Assembly: GCA_916048055.1 (NCBI GenBank)
Contig: CAJZHL010000014.1
Location: forward strand, 434,001-498,000
Length of the DNA: 64,000 nucleotides
Direction of reading: 5' to 3'
Origin: Pedinophyceae sp. YPF-701
Lineage: Eukaryota > Chlorophyta > Pedinophyceae
The position numbers and the translations under genes are program-made. The notes beneath the pieces are model-generated. The model saw only the letters and a program-made list of their open reading frames with translations. It ran no database searches and was not told the origin of the DNA. Positions within the stretch are counted from its first letter, which is position 1, and every line of letters starts with the position of its first letter. Positions 23,501 to 33,908 of this stretch are shown here, piece after piece.

Positions 23501-26500
23501 ACACCGCCGCACCCAGCGCCGGCCCGTCGCCCACGCTGTACCCCGTGTACCGCGCCCCGCCCACGCGCAGCGCCCGCGACGTCGTCATCGTGTCGTACCC
23601 GCACGCGTCCGCCGCCGCGTCGCCCGCCGGCGCCACCACCACCAGCCCCCCCGCCGCCGCGTGGTTCACCGCTGCCGCCACCGCCCGCGACCGCCCCGCG
23701 CTGCCCTCCGGCAGCACCAGCACGCCCGTCTCCGCCGAGTGCTTCGCGTGCGCCGCGCGGTGCTCCAGCGCCGCCGCCACCGCCCGCAGCAGGTCCCGCT
23801 CCGTCGCCGCCCCGCCCCCGCACGCCACGCGCAGGTCGTACATCGACGGCGGCACGCCCCCCGCCGGCAGCACCGCCGCGCCGCCCACGCCCGCCGCCAC
23901 GTTCGCCCCCGCGTACACCGACCCGCACGACGCGTCCTCGCCCTCGTACACCCGCACCGGCACCGGCGCCGCCCAGTGCGACAGCGACGAGTACGACGCC
24001 GGCGCCAGGATGCCGCCGTCCGCCACGTACACGGCGACGCCGGCGCCGGTGCGGAGGAAGTGGGCGGTGTTGTTCTTGCAGGAGGTGTCGAGGAGGTCGG
24101 AGCCCCAGAGGTAGAACGCGCGCGGAGAGCCGTTTCCGGCGACCGAGGCTTCGGGAACACCTGCACGCATGATTGGGTCTTGTTTGAGATTCACGCTGTC
24201 CGTTCAGAACAACGTGACCCTCTCGATCCACACGGACAGTCCTGCACGTCGCTCACCTGGGTAGGGGGGAGTGCAAGGCGACCCCGACGCTGCTGGAGTC
24301 GTCGGCGGGGCCGTCGTGGCTAGCGTAGTCGCCTGTGCCGTGGTGGGCGAGACCGTCGTGGTGGGAGCCACTGTAGCGTTGCTAGTCATGCTGGTTGCCG
24401 GTGTGGCTGTCGCAGCTGGTGATGGCGGACCAGTCGACCCTGCAGGGGCTGGCGTGGATGTCCCAGGAACTGTCGTCGCCGGTGCCGCTGAAGAAAGACC
24501 CGGGGTGGTCGCTGCAGCGGTCGGCGACGTCGTCGTGGGAGCGGCACCGGACGTTGCTGTTGGCGACGTCGTGGCAGCAGGTCCGGGCGTTGTGGGTGAG
24601 GGAGCGGAACTCGTCGCTTCAGGCATCGTCCCTGCCGCCGTGGTGGTTGCTGCAGAGCCGGCGGTGGTTGGCTGAGCAGTCGTCGCCGCCGGTGTCGTTG
24701 TCGGCGCCACCGTTGTGCCCACGGTGGCCTGAGGCGCTGTCGTCGACGCACTCGTAGCGGCCGGGAGCGTCGTCGCAGCGGCGGTTGTCGCGCCCGCGGT
24801 GGTCGTCGTCGGCGCAGTCGTAGCAGGGAGAGTCGTGGGCGCCGGTGTCGCAGGACTGGTTTCCGTGGCCGTTGCCTCGATGGTCAGGTTCAGTAAGCCG
24901 AGCTGGCTGTCCGGCGTGCCCGCGACGTGCACCAGGTACTCCGTGCCAGGGGCCATTCCGAAGGTCGTGCTGCCGCTGGAAGTGCAGTTGCTCGAGACAG
25001 CGTGGTTGAACATGCACTGTCCGAGCACCGCCCCGCCCCCGGCCTCCCGCACCTCCACGCCCGCGCAGAAGCCCGACCCCTCCCCCGACACCCTCACCAC
25101 ACACGCCCCCGTGCCCCCCGCCCCGCACCCGCCCGCCAGCCGCACCGCCACCCACACGTCACCGCCGCCGCTCCACACCCCCGCGCCGCCGCAGTCCACG
25201 CCCGCCGAGCTCGTCACGCGCCACGTCAGCGCCGCCTCCCCCACGCTCCCCGCCGCCAGCGCCGCCTCGTCGCCCACGCCCAGGAAGTCGTCCGCGCTCC
25301 ACACCACCACTGCTGTCTCGCCAGGCGCCACCGCGCCGCCGTCCAGCGGGTCGCCCGCCACGTCGCCGCGCACCGCCCCGCCCTGCCGCACCGCCACCGC
25401 GTGCACCGCGCCCCGCAGCGCCTCGTCGCCCGCCGCCCCCGCCTCGCTCACCTCCACGTCCACAAACGCCACCGCCGCCACCGCGCTCCCCACCGCCCGC
25501 ACGCGCACCTCCGCCCACGCCGACCAGTTCCCCGGCCCGTACCACACCTCCCCCGGCTCCGCCGCCACCTGCCCGCCGCCGCTCGCACGCACCGCCACCC
25601 GCACAGCCCCCACAGGGGCCACGCGCAGCCGCACCGCCACGCCCGCCTCTGCGCCCGCGCCCGCCAGCTCCAGCCGCGTCACGTTGCTCTCCAGCGCCCG
25701 CCCGCCGCGCTCCACGTACACCGCCCGCGCCAGCCGGTCCGTGTAGTTGCGCCCCAGCGCCGCGTGCCCCAGCACCGCGCCCGCCAGCGCCCCCGCCCAC
25801 ACCACGCGCCTCACCGCGTCCGCGTCCATCGCCCGCTCCGCCTCCAGCCGCCGCGCCGCCAGCCCCGCCACCAGCCCCGCCGCCATCGACGTCCCCGTCG
25901 ACCCCGTCGCAAACTGCTTAAACTCCGACGTCTCGCTCGCGCCGCCCACGTCCGTCCCCGGCGCAAACACGTCCACGCACCGCCCGTGGTTCGAGTACGC
26001 CGCGTCCATGTCCCCCCCCCGCCAGTCAAACACCGCCGCACCCAGCGCCGGCCCGTCGCCCACGCTGTACCCCGTGTACCGCACACCGCCCACGCGCAGC
26101 GCCCGCGACGTCGTCATCGTGTCGTACCCGCACGCGTCCGCCGCCGCGTCGCCCGCCGGCGCCACCACCACCAGCCCCGCCGCCGCCGCGTGGTTCACCG
26201 CCGCCGCCACCGCCCGCGACCGCCCCGCGCTGCCCTCCGGCAGCACCAGCACGCCCGTCTCCGCCGAGTGCTTCGCGTGCGCCGCGCGGTGCTCCAGCGC
26301 CGCCGCCACCGCCCGCAGCAGGTCCCGCTCCGTCGCCGCCCCGCCCCCGCACGCCACGCGCAGGTCGTACATCGACGGCGGCACGCCCCCCGCCGGCAGC
26401 ACCGCCGCGCCGCCCACGCCCGCCGCCACGTTCGACCCCGCGTACACCGACCCGCACGACGCGTCCTCGCCCTCGTACACCCGCACCGGCACCGGCGCCG

Positions 26501-26912
26501 CCCAGTGCGACAGCGACGAGTACGACGCCGGCGCCAGGATGCCGCCGTCCGCCACGTACACGGCGACGCCGGCGCCGGTGCGGAGGAAGTGGGCGGTGTT
26601 GTTCTTGCAGGAGGTGTCGAGGAGGTCGGAGCCCCAGAGGTAGAACGCGCGCGGAGAGCCGTCGCCGCTCACCGTCGCGCCGGGTGCGTAGTCCTCAGAC
26701 AGGCAGGTGGCGTTCGCGTCGAGAAGGCCGCGTCTCGAGACCAGTCGGCGGTAGTCCGCCGCGCCCTCATCGAAACGCCAGTCCAGCGGGGAGTTCCGCG
26801 CGGTCAGTCCGGGCACGAACAGCGCGGAAACGAGGAGGAAGCCAAAGAGACAGAGCGCGAGGGGTGCGCCTGGCGTTCGGGGGCCACAGCGGTGGGTTCG
26901 GCCAGCAGTCAT
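20580..26912 (-). CDS. Large type I membrane protein with two degenerate subtilisin-like domains
   Basis: Exons 24257-26912 and 20580-24160, joined by a 96-nt intron with donor CCCAG|GTGAGC and acceptor GTGCAG, phase 1 on both sides, giving 2,078 residues. It starts with a signal peptide (hydrophobic LALCLFGFLLVSALFV). Each exon encodes an S8 subtilisin-like domain: Asp motif VYVADGGI, SNHGRCVDVFAPGT and Ser motif STGTSMAAGLVAGLAA. The His motif is replaced by AG(S/A)NVAAGVGG, and the oxyanion Asn is Asp (APAGDAA), so both domains are probably inactive. Each is followed by a Cys-containing beta-rich part and a Thr/Ser/Ala mucin-like stalk. After stalk 2 come about 140 residues of an unidentified extracellular domain, one transmembrane helix (VAIIVVSCIIAGGVVAVGAV) and a cytoplasmic tail of about 150 residues. 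Possible cell-surface scaffold or adhesin; function unknown. Confidence 0.8.
22496..24133 (-). repeat. Long direct repeat, copy in exon 2 of the pseudo-subtilase gene
   Basis: Matches 25025-26662 at a constant offset of 2,529 bp over 1,638 bp with no gaps. Comparing by eye I count 10 mismatches, about 99.4% identity. It covers the degenerate S8 domain and the following beta-rich part. Confidence 0.95.
25025..26662 (-). repeat. Long direct repeat, copy in exon 1 of the pseudo-subtilase gene
   Basis: Partner of 22496-24133. Seven of the ten differences change an amino acid (for example Gly/Glu, Pro/Leu, Arg-Val/Gly-Gly, Ala/Ser). The mucin-like stalks beyond the repeat are unrelated in sequence, so the match stops sharply there. 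Confidence 0.95.
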
Positions 26913-27383
26913 CGCTGGTAAGAATAAGCCTTGATACGAGCAGCACATCCCAGGGCAGGACGAGCGATCAAAGTGGATCCAAGGGTGCCGAACCGGAGGT
27001 CGACTGTTAAGTTGCTGCCTGTCACGTTTCTGCTCAGATGCGAAGAAAGACCGCGAGTCCTCGCAGCCTCGAGGTCGCAACGTCGTACTTGAGTGATGAA
27101 CTGCAACGAACCGCGGTTTTCCCCGCGGATGTCGCCGGAGCGGCCACACGCGCGAGCATGGGACCCCCCCCGGAGTGTGTCGATTAAGATTCCCGCTCCA
27201 CGATGGCGGGCAGAGGCTCCATCGACCATCACGGAGTATCCGCAAGCGTGATCGGGCCTTGCGACGCGTCCGACCAGGGTCCCAGGTGGCAGAGGCGCTC
27301 CGATACCGCACTCCTCTCCCCTCACTTGTCCTTGGAGCGACGTTCGCGGCCCTTCGAGGTCGCGCCGATCCACCAAGACGCCC
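26913..27383. promoter_or_regulatory. Intergenic region upstream of the pseudo-subtilase gene
   Basis: A 471-bp gap between two minus-strand genes, somewhat less GC-rich than its surroundings. Expected promoter; no specific site recognised. Confidence 0.35.
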
Positions 27384-29241
27384 TCACGACGACACCTCTC
27401 GCTTCTCGATTCGCTTGACCACGTATTCCCGCGTGCTCGCCCCGAACCGCAGCACCATGCCCTCCCGGAGCACCTTGGGAGCGTGCGCCCGCACCCACGC
27501 GCCGTCGACGTTCGTCCCGTGGCTCGACCCGAGGTCCGTGACGTACACGACGCCCTTCGCGTCCGAAGTCAGCTGCGCGTGCGCCCGCGAGATCGAGAGA
27601 TGCTCCATCACGTGCTCGCAGCTGCCCTGCTCGCGCCCCAGGACATAGCGGTCGCCCGGCTGAATGCCGGGCTCGATCACGAGCTTCCCGACGCGCTCCT
27701 CGCCCTTCATGATGTGCATCTCCACGACGCACTCGTACCGCCGCACACCGGACCCAGCCAGGGCAGCCACCTGCAGTTGACACAACCGGGAAGAACATCA
27801 ACATGAACTCGTGGCTCATCTCTGCGCCTGCGGGTCGACGAGAAACCGCAGGAGCACGGTGTTATGGTTGAGCGCGAGGAGAGGCACCTCATTGAACGAC
27901 GGCCCAGCAGCCGGCGCTTTCGCGGCCTCTTCGGCAGCCGCCGTTTCCGCAGCGGCGTTCTTGCTCTTGATCGCGTTCGGATCGCTCCGTCCGTGCACGC
28001 CCAGGTCGATCTCGTACTCGCAAAGCTGCCGCCAGAACCCGGCGTTGGGCTCCGCGATGGTGCGGCGCCGCAGGACACGCTCCCTGGCGGACGCGGCGGT
28101 GCACTTGTCACGGTACATCAAGTACGCCATCGCCAGCGCGGCGCTCCTGCTGACACCTGCAGAACAGCAAGACTTCCCGCGCACGCGTCGAGTCAGACAC
28201 GCCACAGCAGCGCCCCAGGCCAGCACGAATCTTACTTTCCCGCAGCAGCCCTTCCGCACCTGCGCCGCAGTGGATCAGCACCGCGCCCCGGCGCTTCCCC
28301 TTCCCCACCACCCGGTTGACCTCATCGTGCACCCGCTCATTGACCACGTCGAACAGCGGACGGATGCGCTCGGTCTCAAGGTCGGCGAGCACGAACGGAA
28401 GGTGCGCGACGTCCTTCGGGAGGCCCCGCAGGTTCTTCGGGTCGTTGTGCACGGTCACCACGAGCGTGATGTTGAGGTCCCGCAGGACGCGCTCGTCCGC
28501 CGCGTGCTCCCAGTCGCCCAGGTAGACGGCGTCTTGCACGATGGCCGCGGGGTAGCTGGGCGCCGCGGCCTTCGTCGAGGTGGTGAACAGGAACGGCAGC
28601 GCGTCCCGGAGAGCGCCCGCGCCCTCGCGGTACACCCCGAGGGAGCGCGTGCGGCCGTCCTTGGACAGGAAAGTGACTACGGGATGGTCCTTCTTCAGGT
28701 TCTCGGGTCCGTACACGATGACCTGCGCACGCGCGGCGGACGGGGGCGGGGGCGCGGGTCGGACGAGGGGCGTGCGGTGTCTTCGGGTCGGAAGGCCGGG
28801 TATCATGCAGCATGGAATGTTGCACGGGCCAGTGGGCGGCTGTGGGCGTGCTGCAGCTGCGGGTGTCGTACCGGTTTGTCCCACCAGACGCCTTCCGACC
28901 ACTTGAAGTTGTACTGCGGTGCATGGAACGGAGCGGACGTTGGGCGTCGCTGGCGGCGAGCGAGCAAGCGGCCGTCTGCTGTTGCGCACGCTCCTTGGGC
29001 GCGCAAGCGACAGCAAACCGCACGAAGGTGGGCTGATCTGCGTGAGGCTTACGTGGGCTTTGCTGTAGTCTAGCAGCGCTCGCCCGTTGTTCGTCACACG
29101 GACGCAGAAGGCATTGTACAAGTGGCCGTGGCCTCCCGCGTATTTCTTGACGTCCCTGACGTCCAGGATGAGGCTCTCAGGATCGTAGCGAGATCTCGCG
29201 AAAGCCTGATACACCTCCTCCTCTCCGATGTACTTCGCCAT
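27384..29241 (-). CDS. Rhodanese - dual-specificity phosphatase - FHA protein
   Basis: Predicted signalling phosphatase. Exons 29053-29241, 28260-28722, 28156 down to about 27828, and 27384-27770; about 455 residues. Residues 1-63 resemble a rhodanese/CH2 half (SLILDVRDVKKYAGGHGH). The phosphatase follows, with YLGDWEHAADERVLRDLNI and an intact P-loop HCGAGVSRSAAL formed across intron 2; the acid Asp is in FVLADLETE. The C-terminal FHA domain shows YVLGREQGSCEHVMEH, LSISRAHAQL and DLGSSHGTNVDG, a complete phosphothreonine-binding set. Rhodanese plus DSP recalls MAP-kinase phosphatases; adding an FHA is unusual. The DSP-FHA junction needs a 57-nt intron with a GC donor or a weak GT donor; if that is wrong, the FHA is a separate small gene. 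Confidence 0.75.
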
Positions 29242-29742
29242 GCTGAATCACCACCACGGCCGCGACCGCGAGCCCTTCAGGAAGCAACAACACCAACCTA
29301 TCCCTTCGACGGCCGGGGGCAGGCCTGGCGTGACAAGTACGCGGCGCGTGTCAGCAGTGCAGAGGCATGCGTCTCCACGCGGCCCAAACGCCGCGGGGCT
29401 GCCAAATGGTATGACACCACTGCTCAGGACCTGAGTCCGACCGCACGCGTCCCGATGACTGCGCGTGCTCCCTTCCGCACCACTCAGAATCCGTGACGAC
29501 GTCCAACTGCTGCACCGGCGCGCCTCCATGATCTCCCAGGTCTCTCTCCGGAGGCCTGCCGCGGTGCCGGCACCTGTGGCGCGGTACGCACCTCGCTTCG
29601 CACCGCCCGCGCGAGGAAATCCCGGCGGCTCGCGGAAGGAGTGCTCCAGCGATGCAGTCTGCTTCATTCGAGGAAGCGCTTGGCCCAGCACGAACATGTC
29701 TCCCTCGCTGTCTGCAACGTTCTTGCGGGATACCTGCAATGG
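29242..29742. promoter_or_regulatory. Divergent promoter region, phosphatase-FHA / plastid Cys protein
   Basis: About 0.5 kb between divergent genes. No gene supported; a 5' exon of the downstream plus-strand gene could lie here. Confidence 0.35.
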
Positions 29743-30303
29743 ATGCCGCAAGTGCCTCCGCACGACCCACGCAGCGTTGCCACAGCCGCCCTCCCGCATC
29801 ACCACTCTAGCGCGAACGCAAGCAGCTCTGCTCGTCGTCCGCCGACACGTCGAGCCCCCGTGATCCCTCGCGGCGACCAGCTGAAGTCGTGCACGCTCGC
29901 ATCCTCCCTGTCCCTCGTTCGACGCCCCACCAGCACGCTCTTCGCTCGAACCTGTCTGTCTCTTCTTTCACACACTCGCAGGCCCCGATGCGCCTCGGTT
30001 CGGCCGGTGCGCGCGGAGCCCCCGAGCACGCCGGCGCCCCCGACCCCGGACGCCTCGGAGGCCCAGGGGGAGGCCACGCCGTCGAACGTGTGCGCGGCGT
30101 GCGGCGTGAACCTGGCGGACGCGCCCTCGGGGTGCGACAACGAGACGGGCCGGATCGTGGGCGGCGTCGGGGCCCTCCCGGGGATGGGCTGGTTCCCCAT
30201 CAAGGCGTACCGCCCCTGCCCGAAGCTGGGGGAGTCCGGGCGGAGGTACAAGCGGCAGGGACAGATCACGGACGAGATGCTGTTCGGGCGTGGGAAGAAG
30301 TGA
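29743..30303 (+). CDS. Small conserved plastid-type protein with CxxC
   Basis: The confident part is the last 100 residues (from about 29982): CAACGVNLADAPSGCDNETGR, GGVGALPGMGWFPIKAYRPC, and YKRQGQITDEMLFGRGKK. This pattern matches, from memory, an uncharacterised plant protein family with the same IKAYRPCP and RRQGQ blocks. The upstream part is Ser/Arg/His-rich and could be a transit peptide, but a splice acceptor at 29981 (TTTCACACACTCGCAG) suggests the true N-terminus may come from another exon, so the start is provisional. Two CxxC/GC elements could bind metal; function unknown. Confidence 0.6.
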   Translation: MPQVPPHDPRSVATAALPHHHSSANASSSARRPPTRRAPVIPRGDQLKSCTLASSLSLVRRPTSTLFARTCLSLLSHTRRPRCASVRPVRAEPPSTPAPPTPDASEAQGEATPSNVCAACGVNLADAPSGCDNETGRIVGGVGALPGMGWFPIKAYRPCPKLGESGRRYKRQGQITDEMLFGRGKK

Positions 30304-30505
30304 CGGCGCTCGCGTCGCCACCGGGCGTCGCCAGGGGCCTGTTCCCATGACACGATTTCGCACCCGCGACGCCACGCGCGGCGTCCGGTGGACACGCGGA
30401 CCGGTGTGACGCGCGAATCCACGCTCCCACCCCCTCTCGCGCGCGTTCAGTGGTCAGCGATGTCACAGGCGTGCACAGAGCAGGCGCCTCGCGCCGCGCG
30501 CTGCG

Positions 30506-32924
30506 TCAGAAGCGGAACTCCGGGTCGACGTCCATGGCCCAGTTGAACTTGGCCGTGAGCGTCTTCGCGAAGACCTTTTCGATCGGCAGCTCGGCGCGCT
30601 TGCAGAACGCGACGGTGATGCGCGGGTCCATGTAGTTGATCTTGGAGGTGCCCAGCGCGACCGTCTTGAGGTCCTCCTTCACGAGCATGTTGATCCGCAG
30701 CTTCTCCAGGCTCGCCTTCTTCCGCTTGATCTGCCCCGCCACCGTGTCCGGGTTCAGCGTCCGCGTCACCTTCTTCCCGTCCTTGCCCTCGCGCTCCACC
30801 TCCTTGCCCGCCTTCGCCGCCGCCAGGTCCTCCTCCAGCGCCTTGAGCTCGTCCTCCATCTGCTTGCGCTTCGCCTGGAGCTTCTCCATCTGCGACTGGT
30901 GCGCCTTGGGCACCGTCCGCTGGTGGTTGCACAGAATGGCCACCTCCTTGTTCGCGCGGTCGTACTCGGCCTTCTTCTCGTCGACCAGCTTGTCCATCAG
31001 GCCCGGCTGCGCGGCCTCGTACTCCCGCAGCAGCCGGTCCAGCGTGATCGACGCGTTGTACGTGCGGAACACCTTGGCGCTCAGCCCCGGCATGAGCGTC
31101 TTCAGGTGCTCGTTCAGGTCCTGGGCGATGAACGTGTCGAACAGCTGGTCGCCGGGCTTCTTCTTCTTCCCCGCCTCGTCCTTCTGCGACAACGGCGACG
31201 CCGAGCGAGCGCGCGATCAGCACCGGGGGACCACGTAAAAGCAACGACGCACGCACGCACCCCTGGGCAGCGGCGCGCGCTCGCACGCGGGGGGCGCGTC
31301 GCACCTCGCGCCAGCACCCGATGAGCTCGTACACCGCGGGTTCGACCTCGACGACGTTCTCGTACTTCATCGAGTCCTTGCCCAGGAAGTCGAACTTGAT
31401 GCTCTGCGGGGGCACCTGCTCCACGTTCTCCACCTTGAGCGTGCAGCAGCCGACGGTGTCCGCCTCGTCCTCCTCCTTCTCGTGCCCCGCACGCAGCGCG
31501 AGCACGTCGATCCAGTACGTCGCGACCGCCATCTGCTGGTCCCGCCGCGACTTGCTGCCCCACTTCGCGGTGTAGTCCTTCCGGATGTCCCCGATGAAGT
31601 CCTTGAGCTTGCGCGCCTTCTCGTACTTGAGCAGGTCGGACTCCCCCTTCCAGCGCGAGTCCGCCGCCAGGAACACGTACTTGTACTCGCGGGGGTTGAT
31701 GGGGTCCTTCCAGTACGCCAGCCACGTGACCGTGTTGTCGTGCCGCACGCCCGCCCAGGGCACGTCCTGGTACATGTTGGGCACCGGCACGGGCGCGTCC
31801 TTGGACATGTTGAGCGTGATGTCGCTCGGCTTGATGCGCTTCTTGAGCTTGCCCATCTTCGGGTGCTCCCCGCGGCCCCGGAACAGCCCCGGCGGCTCCA
31901 CGCGGAAGTTGCCCAGCTTCTCCTTGTGCCCGTCGACCAGCGCGAACTTGTACGGCTCCTCGAGCTCCTCCTTCTTGCGCTTGATCTCCGCCTTCTGCTC
32001 CTTGGTCAGGTTCTTCTTCTTCTCCTTCTCCGCGAGGTGCCACTCCCAGATCGGCGTGAAGTCGCACTTCTCCAGGCTCTGGATCTTGTGCCGCGGGCCC
32101 AGGATCTCCTTGAAGTCCTCCCAGAAGTTGTTGATGAAGGTCGGCTTGTTCATATACTCCGTCTCGCGCATCATCGCGAACATCGTCGCCACCTCCTCCT
32201 CCTCCGGCGTCAGCGCCAGCGGCTCGTTGTCGTACAGGATCTTCACGCCGTGCGGCTCGTACTCCGGCGGGAACAACACCCCCTGGTGGTGGAGGGTGTC
32301 CCACTTCTTACTACCCCCCTGCCCGTCCGCCTCGGGGTTGCCCGCCGTGGACCGGCGCGCGCGCTTCGACGCCCGGCTCCCCGACGACCGCCGCCCGCCC
32401 TTCGCGGCCTTGCGCTTCTTCGGCGTCGCCGCCTTCCGTGCACTGATCGGCCGGTCGTCGTCGCTCGAGGCCTCCGCGCCGTCCTCGTCGTCCTCGTCGT
32501 CCTCGTCCTCGTCCGAACTCGTCGCCTCGCGGTACACCTTCCGCGCCGCGCCGCGCCGCGGCATCACGCGGGATGGCGTCGCGGGGGTCCCATTCGCCGC
32601 TGCAGGCCACGACACGCACCCAACCATGTTTCGTACGGGCCCGAGTGCGCCGGATTCGCGCAGCCTGAGCCGCGCAGGGCCACGTGCCGCGCGGTTGTGG
32701 CGGAGCGAGCGCGGGGTCCGCGCACCTTTGGTCTTGGGCTGCACCCGCTTGGCGATGGGCTCCTCGTCCTCGCTGGAGCTCGCCTCCTCCTTCGGATCTT
32801 GCGTCTGCGAGCATGCGCGGCCCTCAGCAGGAATGTGTCGCGACGTGGGCGGGTCCTCGCGCCGAAGCGCGCCCGTGTCGACGCACGGGCGCGCCGCGGT
32901 GGCCTCCCGCCATGGGGCAGTCAA
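30506..32924 (-). CDS. TOP1: DNA topoisomerase I (type IB)
   Basis: Relaxes supercoils by transient single-strand nicking in the nucleus. The last two exons are clear: about 32560-31305 and 31183-30506, phase 0. An acidic, Lys-rich N-terminal domain (SSDEDEDDEDDEDG; KKRKAAKGG) precedes the core, which begins WDTLHHQGVLFPPEYEPHG. Further landmarks: FINNFWEDFKEIL, FTPIWEWHL, EPPGLFRGRGEHPKMG, SDITLNMSKDAPVP, VTWLAYWKD, KVFRTYNASITLD and CNHQR. The catalytic tyrosine is in SKINYMDPRITVAFCK, followed by AKFNWAMDVDPEFRF at the C-terminus. The first exon (up to 32924, containing ASSSEDEEPIAKRVQPK) and its start are uncertain. Confidence 0.95.
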
Positions 32925-33908
32925 TCACGCGCCCGCAACTGCGTGGCGGGATCGCAGGTCGACCGAAACGCAACCACGGCTGTCGCCTATAAGTGTCGCA
33001 TGTCCGTGGACGCAGGCGCAGGGATCGAGGAGCGCTGTGGAGCGCGGATCCGCGCATGCTGTCATTGGGCGGCCAGCCGAGTGCCCGGGGCCGGTGCGGC
33101 CCGGGAGGAGGCCGGGTGCCGGGCATTGTGGGACCGCACAGACGGGTGGGCGAGGGGCGGCGCCCGGGCGAGGGAGCGGTGCGAGGCGCTGCACTGGGGC
33201 CGCAACGCCACTACCAGCTTCGCCGGGGATCAGGGAAGGCGGGACGCAGCCTGGGCCCCGCGAACAAGCTGCCATGCCACACGAGCGCGTCGATTATATC
33301 GCGTCCGTGCAGGGCGGGGACGCCGCGGCGGCAGAACCGCGGTGCCCTGCCGCGACGGGCCCATGGCTCGCTCCGGGAGCACTGCCAGGGGTTGCGCACC
33401 TTGGAAGGCTCGCTCGCCGACATTCTGCCGCCTATGCCTCAGCCGTATGCCAGAGCTCCGCTGCTAGACTGCCCTGGCGGCAGGACTTCCCGACGTTCGG
33501 CCAGGATCGGCGGGGCGCGCAACCGCTCAGCTCTCAGGACTTGACGAGCGCGCTTGTTCCGCTGTGGGGACGCGCCGCAGGGGTTCACGAGCCGCAGGTT
33601 CGGTCGCCAGGACCCGTGGGAACTCGCAGGGCGTCCGCGGGACCGCGGCACTCGATGGCGTGTGCGCGTTTCCGCTGACAGTCGGTGACTCGAGTCATCG
33701 GTCACGCTCCCGGTGTCCTGCCCGACCGTCGGCGTTGAGGGCCGTTTCAAGGGCGCGCGGCGACGCCCCCGTGAAGGTAGATCACGGAGGCTCCCGTCCA
33801 ATGCATGTTCAGCGTCGTGGTCGGGACGGTGGGTGCGAGAACCGGCGGCGCCGACGATGGTGCTGTCACGTCCTGGGCGGGGTCGTGTGAGGCGCGGTCG
33901 GGCTGACG
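32925..33908. promoter_or_regulatory. Divergent region, TOP1 / MKKS
   Basis: About 1 kb between divergent genes. No additional gene recognised; a first exon of TOP1 may be hidden here. Confidence 0.3.

Noticed and set aside
22392-24323. Very long plus-strand open frames rich in His/Arg/Pro opposite the pseudo-subtilase gene (also 24927-26921)
   Set aside because: They are antisense shadows of a GC3-rich coding strand; their composition is a direct mirror of codon bias, and the minus frames show real domain homology.
24204-27311. Upstream subtilisin-like block read as an independent secreted gene ending at 24204
   Set aside because: A strong donor and acceptor with matching phase join it to the next block, and on its own it would end abruptly without an anchor.
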